64,000 nt of DNA from BJGV01 sp964194745 (GTDB lineage: Bacteria; Pseudomonadota; Gammaproteobacteria; Burkholderiales; Nitrosomonadaceae), in assembly GCA_965248035.1 (NCBI GenBank), contig OZ252054.1, positions 620,001-684,000 of the forward strand, given 5' to 3'. Both the position numbers and the translations under genes were made by a program. This document shows positions 1-7,939 of the stretch, piece by piece (positions within the stretch are counted from its first letter, which is position 1; every line of letters begins with the position of its first letter). Under the pieces are notes generated by a model. That model was given only the letters and a program-made list of their open reading frames with translations, searched no databases and was not told where the DNA came from.

Positions 1-1
1 C

Positions 2-607
2 GAGGCATCGAGGTCCGCGTTCATTGAATTTCATTCTGACCGCGAGAAGCTCGATACTGTTGGGCGCCCTGCACCAGGCGTGGAGATCAGAATCACGGAT
101 GCCAACGGGCAGGTGAGTGTGCTGGGAGAGACGGGCGAACTGTGCGTGCGTGGCGATCACGTGATGCAAAGCTATTGGCAAGACGAACGGGAAACTAGAA
201 AGGCGATTAGAGACGGCTGGCTCTATACCGTGGACATGGGATTGCGGGATGCGGCCGGATATATTCGACTGCAGGGACGCAAAACGGAGATGATCAATGT
301 CGGGGGACGCAAGGTCGTGCCGCTCGAGGTGGAAAACGTGCTCAACGAGCATTCAGCAATCGCCGAGTGTGCTTGCGTCGGCGTACCCGATACAGACGGC
401 CTCAGCGGTGAAGCCGTTATGGCGTTCGTGGTGTCGAATGGAGATGAGAGACCGTCAGAGAGGGAGCTCGCGCGATTTCTTCGGGACAGGCTCGAGCCGT
501 ATAAGTTCCCGGTGAAGTATGCTTGGGTGGACGAGATCGCGAAGACCTCGTCAGGTAAGCTGCAACGCCAGATTCTGAAAACGTGCCTAGGTGATTCTGA
601 TTCGTAA
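2..607 (+). CDS. AMP-dependent acyl-CoA/acyl-carrier ligase, C-terminal part (5' end outside window)
   Basis: The reading frame is open from base 2, so the gene begins before the window and only about 201 C-terminal residues are visible. Family hallmarks of ANL adenylating enzymes follow in order: VGRPAPGVEIRI, GELCVRGD, DGWLYTVDMG (the adenylate-binding D), GRKTEMINVGGRKV (hinge and start of the C-terminal lid domain), then KTSSGKLQRQ with the A10-type catalytic lysine. Such enzymes activate a carboxylic acid as acyl-AMP and load it on CoA or a carrier protein. A decayed acyl carrier protein and a SyrP-like oxygenase lie just downstream, so loading of a carrier in a natural-product or modified-lipid pathway is a reasonable inference. 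Substrate cannot be read from this part. Codon use is richer in GC than in the core genes later in the window, suggesting transfer. Confidence 0.9.
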   Translation, partial: EASRSAFIEFHSDREKLDTVGRPAPGVEIRITDANGQVSVLGETGELCVRGDHVMQSYWQDERETRKAIRDGWLYTVDMGLRDAAGYIRLQGRKTEMINVGGRKVVPLEVENVLNEHSAIAECACVGVPDTDGLSGEAVMAFVVSNGDERPSERELARFLRDRLEPYKFPVKYAWVDEIAKTSSGKLQRQILKTCLGDSDS

Positions 608-622
608 TTCGATTTGTAATAG

Positions 623-698
623 GTGGCTTTGTGATTTCTCTCACAGAATTCTAGGCTCAATAGCATTACACTGTGTCACTAAATTATTCATCACTTGA
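623..698 (+). repeat. 76-bp direct repeat, copy 1
   Basis: This segment, starting gtggctttgtgatttctctc, recurs at 1998-2073 with about four mismatches and no indel. The two copies bracket the SyrP-like gene and the acyl carrier remnant. It contains no gene and shows no obvious terminal inverted repeats; it may be a recombination scar or a small repeat family. Confidence 0.85.
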
Positions 699-722
699 CA
701 ACCTTCCGGGAGAACTTGGACA

Positions 723-1634
723 ATGTCAGAAACGGATGCACGGCGAACCGTAGGAGTCGAAATCGTTTCACCTGGACCGGACCAATTGCCATTGGTCGTG
801 TCTCTGGCCTTGAATTCAACCGATGTCGCTGAGTTCACGACGACGCTGTTCGATGAGCGCCTCTCCTATGTTTATCGTTCGACGCCGCGTACGGCGGTCG
901 GCCGCAATATCTACACGACTACCGAGTATCCGCCCCCGGTGACCATTCCGCTGCACAACGAGAATGCGTACCAGAGAGACTGGCCGATGAAGCTCGCCTT
1001 CTGTTGCATCCGGCCGGCAGCGAGCGGCGGACAGACGCCACTGGCGCTGACGCGAAACGTCACACGCAAGATTCCGCACAATGTAGCCGATCGGTTCCGC
1101 GACAAGGGCGTGCTCTATGTGCGCAACTACTATAACCATCTCGATCTCGCGTGGTCAACGGTCTTTCAGACCGAGGACAAGGCGAAGGTCGAAGCGTATT
1201 GCCTCTCGCACGATATCGAGTTCGAGTGGAAACCGGACGGAAACCTGCGCACCCGGCAGCGGGCCCAGTCCATGGCTCGACATCCGAAGACGGGAGACTT
1301 GCTGTGGTTCAATCAGGCACACCTGTTTCACATCTCGGGGCTCGAGGAACAAACCAGAGAGGCCATGGGTAATCTTTTCGCGAACGAGGATCTGCCGCGT
1401 ACCGCCTACTTTGGAGACGGCAGCCAGATCCCGGTCGAGGACCTGGACCAGATCCGATCGGCATTCGACACAGAAACTGCAGCATTCGACTGGGAGCCGG
1501 GTGACATGCTTTTGTTCGACAACATGTTGATCAGCCACGGGCGCGCGCCGTACCAGGGTGAGCGCAAGATGCTGGCCGCGATGAGCGAGCCATATTCGAG
1601 CCACCGGGAGACAGAGGTTGTTCCGGCGCTCTAG
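723..1634 (+). CDS. SyrP/TauD-like Fe(II)/2-oxoglutarate oxygenase
   Basis: This 303-residue protein matches the TauD/TfdA superfamily, closest to SyrP-like proteins in memory, which hydroxylate amino-acid or acyl substrates in natural-product pathways. Visible landmarks are YVYRSTPRT, IPLHNENAYQRDWP (first metal ligands, H-x-E), WFNQAHLFHISGLE, YFGDGSQI and DNMLISHGRAPYQGER (distal His ligand and the 2-oxoglutarate-binding Arg). SyrP-like proteins as I recall them have an extra block of roughly 40 residues after the N-terminal PLVV strand, ending in a segment like LFRGF. Here PLVVSLALNSTDVAEF joins directly, so an in-frame internal deletion is likely and activity is uncertain. The neighbours (acyl ligase fragment before, ACP remnant after) support a biosynthetic role. 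High-GC codon use suggests transfer. Confidence 0.85.
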   Translation: MSETDARRTVGVEIVSPGPDQLPLVVSLALNSTDVAEFTTTLFDERLSYVYRSTPRTAVGRNIYTTTEYPPPVTIPLHNENAYQRDWPMKLAFCCIRPAASGGQTPLALTRNVTRKIPHNVADRFRDKGVLYVRNYYNHLDLAWSTVFQTEDKAKVEAYCLSHDIEFEWKPDGNLRTRQRAQSMARHPKTGDLLWFNQAHLFHISGLEEQTREAMGNLFANEDLPRTAYFGDGSQIPVEDLDQIRSAFDTETAAFDWEPGDMLLFDNMLISHGRAPYQGERKMLAAMSEPYSSHRETEVVPAL

Positions 1635-1759
1635 CAGCCCGTCGGACTGAGCCCGAATAAAAACATCGAGACGAGCAAATTGGGCGAATAGATCATCATT
1701 GGTGCACTCTCGGGACGCATTAGCACGGTTCGAGCATATAACCACAGGCCCGGGGGCCT

Positions 1760-1951
1760 GGCTATCGGCTCAACACGGCCAGCATGGCAACATTCAAGGA
1801 GTGGGTGGGATTCACTGAGGATGATTACTCTGGTTGTGGTGATTGAGGAAGAGTTTGAAGTCACGGTTCCAGTCGATGAGATCGAAAACCTGACATCTTT
1901 CCAAAAACCCTGCACGATTACCTCGACGGCTTGTCAGCGGCCTCCGACTGA
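1760..1951 (+). pseudogene. acyl carrier protein remnant, frameshifted
   Basis: Translation from 1821 gives MITLVVVIEEEFEVTVPVDE followed by IENLTSFQK, the helix II to helix III region of an acyl or peptidyl carrier protein. The usual carrier C-terminus appears only after a shift of frame near 1908: LHDYLDGLSAASD, ending with TGA at 1949-1951. Upstream, another frame reads MATFKEWVGFTED in the region where the phosphopantetheine-serine motif should lie, and no clean DSL motif can be reconstructed. The gene therefore carries at least two lesions. The 5' boundary given is approximate. Its position after the ligase and SyrP-like genes fits a dismantled ligase/carrier/oxygenase module. Confidence 0.7.
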
Positions 1952-1997
1952 GGGATCTGGATGGCTTCCTCAGCAACGATCTACCCCTTTTTCAGAC

Positions 1998-2073
1998 GTG
2001 GCTTTGTGATTTCTCTCACAGAATTCTAAGCTCAATAGCATTACAATGTGTCACTAAATTATTTGTCACTTGA
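1998..2073 (+). repeat. 76-bp direct repeat, copy 2
   Basis: Second copy of the sequence at 623-698, in the same orientation. It follows the acyl carrier remnant, and homology between the copies stops at both ends. The following 150 bases to the next gene are AT-rich and hold nothing I recognise. Confidence 0.85.
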
Positions 2074-2226
2074 AGTGCACAATGAAAATAGCCCCTAACT
2101 CATCAGAGAAGTAAACTATGAATTCTAACTGCTGGCGTTTTGACATCTCTGTCCTTACCTATTTGTGAAAGCCAGAAAACAACAAAATAACAGCTTACGT
2201 CACTGTTTAACTAACTCCAATATGAT

Positions 2227-3160
2227 TTGGCCATGGTGAGAAGCGTTCTAACATTTTCGGCAATACCCTATCCATGCCCGGAACACACGGCACGAATGGC
2301 CCAACTCGAGCCCTATGCTCCTCACAATACAGAAGAGTATATACTCGCTCAAAAACAACTGGGCGATACGCCGTTTGTCCTAGGCCTGTACCAAGGGGAA
2401 ACTATGGTCGCTGGTTGTGCCGCTTTTCTTACTAGCGCTGGCTAGGAAAGCGGGTCGAGATTCCTTCGCTTCCAGCCCTACCCGACGCCGAGCAATTTTT
2501 TGCTGGCCTCAGTGAGTTCTGCCGGTGCCATCGGGTCTGGGATCTTGTTCTCGGTAGCTTCGGCTCCTCGGAGGTCGTGCTTCCGACAATCGGCCGCCTG
2601 TTGGAGAAGCAGAACCGGTTCGAATTTGTCATTGAACTCGATAACCTCGATAGCCTCAAGCTCAGCAACAATCACAAACGTAACATGAATCGCACCCATA
2701 AAGGCTGGCGTTGCAATCAAACGCACAAGCGATCCCAATGCGATCGCCGCGCATCTCGAACTAATGGGTGCCTCGATGGCTCGACGCGAAGTGCGCAGCG
2801 AGGATGTTTCGGGGGCAATCAAGGAAAGTGTCATGCGGGCGATGCTCGAGGCCGCAGTGGGCGAGTTCTTTCAGGCCTACGCCGGGACGCAAATCTTATC
2901 CTCAATCTTCATTCTGAAATCGTCCAAGGTAGGATATTACCATTCGGCTGGAACGTCTCTAAAAGGCATGGAACTCGGCACTTCTCCCTTTCTTGTTTAT
3001 TCAGCCGCTAAGTTGCTTAGCAAGGACGGCTTCCGGGAACTGAATCTTGGTGGGGCAGAACCTGAAAATCCCGGACTATACCGTTTCAAGAAAGGGTTCG
3101 GTGCGGTCGAGCGGCGGCTCGAAGCGGCTATATTTTCACTTGCCCTCCCAATCCTACATC
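2227..3160 (+). pseudogene. FemAB/GNAT-type acyltransferase (BioF2/CelD-like), two frameshifts
   Basis: Three frames together give one protein resembling the GNAT-fold FemAB/CelD-like family. Frame 1 (2227-2445) gives the N-terminus, including TPFVLGLYQGETMVAGCAAF. Frame 3 resumes near 2442 with LGKRVEIPSLPALPD and runs to NNHKRNMNRTHK. The frame then shifts near 2702 to AGVAIKRTSDPNAIAAHLEL and continues to RELNLGGAEPENPGLYRFKK, a typical C-terminal motif of this family where a Lys/Phe pair follows the LGG turn. These proteins transfer acyl or aminoacyl groups in peptidoglycan, polysaccharide or N-acyl amino-acid synthesis. The final segment runs without a stop into the next domain. Both lesions would have to be errors for the gene to be functional. 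Confidence 0.7.
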
Positions 3161-4461
3161 GAGCTCGTTCAGCACTCCGGTTGATGCGGCGGAATCCCAA
3201 AGGTTTCCTGCGAATTCTTATCCCAGAAATAGTAACAAAGTCTAAGCGTATCATCAGGAAATTGTTGCCTGATCCGGTAATACAAAAGTATCGTGCTTTT
3301 CAGATAAGACGAAATTTGCCCGAGCGGGTGCGAAAAGCCAGACGCCAGGATTTCGTTGGAGTACCGGCCTTTGACCCCGGGCCGGAGGCAGCGATCTTGG
3401 CGAACCTCTCTTGGATCGGCCGGGCTCAGGATTGCTCGGCGACGGCGGACGGTGGTGTCGCCCGGCACTTTAGTCTTGTGAATGGCTGGGGACCTTCTTA
3501 CCCGGAGACTACCGGCTATATCGTTCCGACGATGCTCGCCGAAGCTAAGATCCAGGACGATACTGCGCTGCGCAGGCGTGCCGAGCGCATGCTCGACTGG
3601 CTGGTCGCTATTCAGTTACCGGAAGGCGCGTTCCAAGGTGGACTGGTAACGCATAAGCCGGTTGTGCCGGTTACCTTCAACACGGGGCAGATCCTTCTCG
3701 GTCTCGCGGCTGGCGCTCGCGCAAGCCGCAAAGAAGATTATCTGTCCGCGATGCACCGTGCCGCTACATGGCTCGTGGAGACTCAGGACGCCGACGGATG
3801 CTGGCGTCGATTCCCGACACCGTTCGCGAAGATCAGCGAAAAGGCTTATGAGACTCACGTATCTTGGAGCCTCTTCGAAGCCGAGCGTGTTTCTCCGGGC
3901 AGGGGGTACGGGGAGGCGGGATTGAAACAGGTCCATTGGGCCCTGACTAAGCAGCAGGATAATAGCTGGTTCCGTGATTGTTGCCTGAACGACCCAATTC
4001 GGCCATTGACCCACACAATCGGCTACGCCCTGCGCGGTGTTCTGGAGGCATACCGGCTCAGCCAGAATGAGGTTTTCCTTGACGCGGGCGTTCGGACAGC
4101 GGATGCGCTGATCCACTGCGTCAAAAGCGACGGCTTTCTAGCGGGCCGTTTAGACAGTCATTGGTGCACTGTGGTTGATTGGGTCTGCCTGACCGGGTCC
4201 GTCCAGATCGCCTATTGCTGGTTTCTACTTTTCGGCTGGACGGGTGATACTCGGTATTTTGATGCTGGTCGAAAAGTCAACTCATACGTTCGACGGACAA
4301 TCGCGGTCGAGGGCGATCCCGATCTCGTCGGCGGAGTGCGCGGCTCCTTCCCGATCTCCGGGGCCTATGGAAATTACGAGTATCTAAATTGGGCAGTGAA
4401 GTTCTGCATCGATTCGCTCCGAAAGGAGATCGAACTGACCGAACAGGGGGCGGCGTGCTAA
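2764..4461 (+). CDS. acyltransferase C-terminus fused to an alpha/alpha-toroid protein
   Basis: This is the longest open frame of the locus, 565 residues. Residues 1 to about 135 are the end of the interrupted FemAB/GNAT domain. From about residue 155 (KSKRIIRKLLPDPVIQKYRA) a basic linker leads into an all-helical domain with recurring hairpins, for example GYIVPTMLAEA, RRAERMLDWLVAIQLPEGAF, AATWLVETQDADGCW and YETHVSWSLFEAERVSPGRG. That pattern, repeated helices with QL/QD-x-x-G-x-W turns, resembles six-hairpin or terpenoid-cyclase/epimerase-like toroids found beside polysaccharide genes. I cannot assign a substrate. An internal ATG at 3184 could start the toroid as its own gene, so the fusion may simply reflect a lost stop codon. 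Confidence 0.6.
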   Translation: MGASMARREVRSEDVSGAIKESVMRAMLEAAVGEFFQAYAGTQILSSIFILKSSKVGYYHSAGTSLKGMELGTSPFLVYSAAKLLSKDGFRELNLGGAEPENPGLYRFKKGFGAVERRLEAAIFSLALPILHRARSALRLMRRNPKGFLRILIPEIVTKSKRIIRKLLPDPVIQKYRAFQIRRNLPERVRKARRQDFVGVPAFDPGPEAAILANLSWIGRAQDCSATADGGVARHFSLVNGWGPSYPETTGYIVPTMLAEAKIQDDTALRRRAERMLDWLVAIQLPEGAFQGGLVTHKPVVPVTFNTGQILLGLAAGARASRKEDYLSAMHRAATWLVETQDADGCWRRFPTPFAKISEKAYETHVSWSLFEAERVSPGRGYGEAGLKQVHWALTKQQDNSWFRDCCLNDPIRPLTHTIGYALRGVLEAYRLSQNEVFLDAGVRTADALIHCVKSDGFLAGRLDSHWCTVVDWVCLTGSVQIAYCWFLLFGWTGDTRYFDAGRKVNSYVRRTIAVEGDPDLVGGVRGSFPISGAYGNYEYLNWAVKFCIDSLRKEIELTEQGAAC

Positions 4462-4468
4462 ATTCGCT

Positions 4469-4654
4469 TTGACCAAAACGACAAGCCGATTAGATCGTTG
4501 GTATCGCTCTCACCGGAAGGTGGTCTGGCTAAATGATGCAGCTGAGGCATACCATCAGCGACTGGGCAAAATAGCCGCACGATTAAACGATCCGCCGGTG
4601 ACTATTTTGATGGCAGCGGATGGCCTCTTATATAAAAGCTCTATTGGAGTATAA
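4469..4654 (+). CDS. short truncated protein of unknown function
   Basis: A 61-residue frame with TTG start lies 8 bp after the toroid gene on the same strand. It begins MTKTTSRLDRWYRSHRKVVW and contains an amphipathic helix (AEAYHQRLGKIAARL), then ends abruptly after LLYKSSIGV where the high-GC character of the locus also ends. It reads like the N-terminus of a larger enzyme cut by the junction between foreign and resident DNA. The family is not recognised. Confidence 0.35.
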   Translation: MTKTTSRLDRWYRSHRKVVWLNDAAEAYHQRLGKIAARLNDPPVTILMAADGLLYKSSIGV

Positions 4655-4832
4655 TTGTGAAAAGGAAATAAAATAGGCTAATTGCTGGGGCGAGTAACAA
4701 CGAATACATGGGGACTAGGAGAATCGGTCTTTCGACTAACACCCCCACTGCTAAGTGGATGCCGGTTGTGCCTGGGTATGACAGTATTACCGAAATTAAC
4801 TGGAAAATAGCTTGCTGAAAAGAGGTGACAAA

Positions 4833-5258
4833 ATGAAAATATTAATTCCAATTATGTTGGTTTTATTTCTGAGTCCAGTAGCGGCTAAAGCAGCCCCCGG
4901 TTATGAAAAATCCGGCGGTTATGGAAAATCCGGTGGTTATGAAAGATCTGGCGGATATGAAAGATCCGGCGGTTATAGAAAATCCGGCGGTTATGAAAAA
5001 TCCGACGGTTATGGAAAATCCGGCGGTTATAATTCGTTTAAGTTCGAAAGACAAGGGCAGTCGGCGGCCGCCGTTAGTCATCGTGGAAGAAATACACGGT
5101 TGTACTCTGAACAAATGCTCAAGAGTAGGGAATCAAAGGGTAGTTGGTTAAAAGAACGCAGTGAACAACAAGGGGTGCCCCGTTCACGCAAACCACTGCG
5201 CTTCATTCGAAACGAACAGATGAGAATGGGTGGTCAGTACGGAATAGTTAACCACTAG
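4833..5258 (+). CDS. small secreted GGY-hexapeptide repeat protein
   Basis: Start chosen at ATG 4833 because AGAGGTG lies 7 bases upstream; the frame is open further back from a TTG at 4812. Residues 1 to about 21 form a signal peptide ending AKA|AP. Residues 23-64 are seven six-residue units of the pattern GGY-(E/G/R)-(K/R)-S. The remaining 75 residues are basic and polar (NTRLYSEQMLKSRESKGSW) with no cysteine or recognisable fold. The whole molecule is strongly basic. It is likely exported and could bind nucleic acid, polysaccharide or the wall, but no function can be assigned. It stands alone, on the border between the decayed locus and an AT-rich gap. Confidence 0.7.
   Translation: MKILIPIMLVLFLSPVAAKAAPGYEKSGGYGKSGGYERSGGYERSGGYRKSGGYEKSDGYGKSGGYNSFKFERQGQSAAAVSHRGRNTRLYSEQMLKSRESKGSWLKERSEQQGVPRSRKPLRFIRNEQMRMGGQYGIVNH
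4899..5030 (+). repeat. 18-bp tandem repeat within the GGY protein gene
   Basis: Seven full units of ggttatgaaaaatccggc and close variants, plus a partial eighth. Variation between units is mostly at the fourth codon (GAA, GGA, AGA), keeping frame and charge. Units abut with no spacers, so this is a coding tandem array rather than CRISPR. Confidence 0.9.
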
Positions 5259-5821
5259 ACACACTGTTGCCTGTATTAATGTTAACCCGATGACCGCCAT
5301 ACCGTTGCTGGTCTTTTCTTTCAGCATACCAGGTTGCAGCTTTCCTCTTTGAATTCGCGCACGCGGAGGAAAGTTCTCTGTTGCGCTCTGTTGCGTTGTC
5401 TTTCTCCTCTAATGCCTCGGTCAATATGTTATCAACCCAAACTCTACGTAATTCTTAGTATTCCAGACCCAGTGACATTAACCCTGTATTCAGAGTATGT
5501 TTTGTAATGCATGACTTTTGGCTATCTGTTTCAATGTGTGATTCTTAAGAATGCGATCTATCGCATCTTTAAGAACGAGTTGCTTGCGCTCTAGGGGGAT
5601 TAGGGTCATTGCCTATATATGAACAGGTAGAAATATAATTATATCCTAAATATGACATACGCATATTCTTTTACTTGGCTGAATGTTCACTTTGGATCGA
5701 TAGCGGTCATTCACCGATTCTCTTTCTGAAACAAATTTTTTCGCCAAAATTGGGGAAAGGAAAGAACGATAGGTACTACGTTTATAGGGGGGTTAGTTTC
5801 AAACTAGGTGCACCCCCTCAT
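5259..5821. other. AT-rich gap, no gene seen
   Basis: No convincing gene, tRNA or strong terminator is visible. A 23-bp block at 5742-5764 (cgccaaaattggggaaagga plus aag) is repeated exactly at 11171-11193, where it overlaps the start region of a DUF5989-like gene, and weaker similarity continues to about 5780. The gap therefore probably holds recombined leftovers of the carbamoyltransferase region. Confidence 0.5.
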
Positions 5822-6005
5822 ATCAGCAGTTTTTCACGATTGAACAACAATTCGCTAAACTAGAGCTTACGCAGGTGAGCGAATTAGGCGAAAGTACAGT
5901 TATAGTGCGATAGCACGCTTCTTTTGATAGTCCATTTTTGATATCCTGACGAGGCGATGACCCTCCTCCAAATTACTCAGAAATCATAGAATGCCAGATT
6001 AAAAT
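5822..6005 (+). repeat. trpG upstream region, diverged duplicate (copy A, left part)
   Basis: This block aligns with the sequence in front of intact trpG at 10085-10260 (shared landmarks: aattcgctaaacta, cccatttttgata against cccatttttaaga, cctccaaattac). It is interrupted after 6005 by the first insertion element and resumes at 8014. Divergence between copies is obvious by eye, so the duplication is older than the insertion element. Confidence 0.75.
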
Positions 6006-6010
6006 GGGAT

Positions 6011-6254
6011 TTATGTAGTTGTTACCGGACTGCCATGTAACGGGGTAATCTGTTTGGCTAACTCAAATGTTCGCTGTTTCAGCGTGGAAAGCAGGTTGTC
6101 ATAGGCATCGGTATTGGCGAGGAGGCAGGCTGTGAGACCAGTCACCTCCCCGGACTCAATCTTGAGAGGGCCGTTGATAGATTAACTGCTCCAACACGGC
6201 GCAGTAGATTTTCCCTGCCTTATCGGTAAGGATTTCCTCAATGAGAGATTGCAT
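6011..6254 (-). pseudogene. short frame after the methyltransferase, frameshifted (copy 1)
   Basis: Mirror of 18644-18887. The frame begins MQSLIEEILTDKAGKIYCAV, overlaps the methyltransferase 3' end, and meets a stop after about 32 residues. After a shift it continues KIESGEVTGLTACLLTNTDA and ends right at the element terminus. Together this is about 80 residues of an unrecognised protein, perhaps what remains of a partner nuclease. Confidence 0.4.
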
Positions 6255-7048
6255 TCCTTGAAAATCCGATCTCTGGTCAGCTCACAATATTTGGGCTCTT
6301 TCTCAAGACCAATGGCTTGCCGACCATGTCGGATCGCTTCTATCATAGTAGTGCCCGATCCGACAAACGGATCAAACACCGTGTCCCCGATAAACGAGAA
6401 TATCTTGATGCAGCGTTTCGGCAGTTCTCTTGGAAATGGGGCCTCATGACCAATCCGTTTCCTGCTCTCTCCATTGAATGACCATGACCCCAACGACCAT
6501 TCCTTAAATTCCTCGGCGCTAATATCGTTGTTTCCAGGGCGCTCACGTTTCCACGTATCTTTATAGAGCACAATAATGGTTTCCACAGGGGCAATGACAT
6601 GAGGGGCGCTGGCTGACTTCCAACTCCCCCATGCCGTGCGACGGGATATATTGCCTTCATTCCACAGAATAGTCGCATGATAGCACCACCCGGCCTCCAT
6701 TGCTAATCGCGTGATGTCTGCTGAAAGCGGTTGCTTGCCATTCTTGTTTTTATCCAGCGAGACATTGACGCATAAGCGACCGGTCGATTTCGTCCAATGA
6801 AAACAATTCGTCAGCCACTGTTTAGAAAAGTTCAAATAGGCGTCGTAGGGCAATGAATCATCTTGTTGGGCACCAGAATATGCTTTGCCAACGTTATAGG
6901 GGGGAGAGGTCACAATTAAATCCACGCTTTCTCTCGTGATCGAAGCACGGAGTGTGGCGTCTCCCTGGATCAAGCGGTGAACGAGTGGGGAGTGAGCAAA
7001 AAGCACATCCACAGCCGAATCCAAGAGGCCGGTCCCTACGGCGCTCAT
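6182..7048 (-). CDS. DNA methyltransferase (SPPY type, probable N4-cytosine or beta-class N6-adenine), copy 1
   Basis: The 288-residue protein has the catalytic motif IV DLIVTSPPYNVGK near residue 48 and, much later, the S-adenosylmethionine motif I FDPFVGSGTTMIEAI near residue 235. This permuted order is that of beta-class amino-methyltransferases; an SPPY tetrad favours N4-cytosine but does not exclude adenine. It modifies DNA at an unknown recognition site. The ATG overlaps the end of the shifted transposase frame as ATGA, so translation is probably coupled. No restriction enzyme is recognisable beside it, making it an orphan passenger. The protein sequence is the same as that of the copy at 17850-18716. 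Confidence 0.9.
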   Translation of the reverse strand: MSAVGTGLLDSAVDVLFAHSPLVHRLIQGDATLRASITRESVDLIVTSPPYNVGKAYSGAQQDDSLPYDAYLNFSKQWLTNCFHWTKSTGRLCVNVSLDKNKNGKQPLSADITRLAMEAGWCYHATILWNEGNISRRTAWGSWKSASAPHVIAPVETIIVLYKDTWKRERPGNNDISAEEFKEWSLGSWSFNGESRKRIGHEAPFPRELPKRCIKIFSFIGDTVFDPFVGSGTTMIEAIRHGRQAIGLEKEPKYCELTRDRIFKECNLSLRKSLPIRQGKSTAPCWSS

Positions 7049-7939
7049 TGGACAAGCCCCTGATACGTTAAGCGTTTGCCAATGGCCGCATCACAGACGC
7101 TTTCAATGCGGTGCATGGTCTCCCGGCCACAACATCCTTCATTGAGCCTGAACGAAAATTCATGAATATAACGCGATAAATGCTTGACGGATACTTGATG
7201 GAATGTGCCGTTCAGTCCACGTTTTAAGACCGCCCAAACGCTCTCAATGCCAATGGTTTACGGCTTGGTGCTGATAGCCTTTACGCTCAATGCCTCGATA
7301 GGCGGCATGGTCATCCGTATAGAGCGTGCTGCCTATTTCTATCGCCTCTTGAATCTCCGTCCACAGCGTAAGCCGATCCGTCGCAGGCACTGGCAGGGCC
7401 ACGGTCTTGCCACCACGCTCCCTCATGCCGAGGACGGGTTGTTTGCCAACTGTCCCGGCTTTCGGTTTATCCCCTTTCTTCCAGTGCTTGTTCCGTTCTT
7501 TCCCGCCCACATACGTTTCGTCGATTTCTACGATTCCTGAGAGACGGGTAAGATCGCCACGGCAAGCCTCTCGAATCCGATGCAACGCAAACCAGGCGGA
7601 CTTATACGTGACTCCAATTTCTTTGCTTAATTGCATAGCGCTAATGCTCTTTCGAGAAGTCATGACGGTGTAAATGGCATAGAGCCATTTGTGAAGTCGA
7701 ATGTGTGATTTTTCAAAAATGGAACCGGTCCGAACACTAAAATGCTTGCCGCATCCTCGACAGTCATACATCCCTTTTCGTTTTCCCGATCTTGTATAGA
7801 CCGATAGGCTTTGACATGTCGGGCAAGACACACCATATTTCCAGCAACGATCCTCAAGGTACTGTCGTGCGGTTTCCTCGTCAGGAAACATTTCCATCAA
7901 CTGGTAGACACTGATTGCAGTATTGATCTTATAAGGCAT
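7045..7939 (-). pseudogene. IS1595/ISXO2-like transposase, frame interrupted (copy 1)
   Basis: Frame one codes 231 residues. An N-terminal zinc ribbon (CPTCQSLSVY and CRGCGKHF) is followed by a helical segment and the acidic catalytic residues in GIVEIDETYVGG and LYTDDHAAYRG. It then stops at NHWH. The expected third catalytic segment GIESVWAVLKRG lies in another frame and continues to GLVQ with its stop overlapping the methyltransferase start. The family normally has about a dozen residues between the NH and the GIES blocks, so a small deletion plus shift probably occurred. A good ribosome site (gaggagg) precedes the ATG. Residue 12 is Tyr here and Cys in the other copy. Confidence 0.8.

Noticed and set aside
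1155..1745. 196-codon minus-strand frame
   Set aside because: It is the antisense shadow of the SyrP-like gene and has no recognisable motifs.
3616..4116. 166-codon minus-strand frame
   Set aside because: Antisense of the toroid domain, a product of high-GC codon use.
4655..4832. riboswitch-like GC patches ahead of the GGY protein
   Set aside because: Only one weak hairpin (ccact-gcta-agtgg) can be drawn and no conserved riboswitch core is recognisable.
4899..5030. CRISPR-like regular 18-bp repeats
   Set aside because: The units abut without spacers and encode an in-frame hexapeptide behind a signal peptide.
4863..5114. minus-strand repeat frame over the GGY gene
   Set aside because: Antisense of the tandem repeats; the plus frame has signal peptide and ribosome site.
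7205..7693. 111-codon frames on the opposite strand of the transposase in both IS copies
   Set aside because: Pure antisense of the transposase; same content in both copies because the elements are the same.
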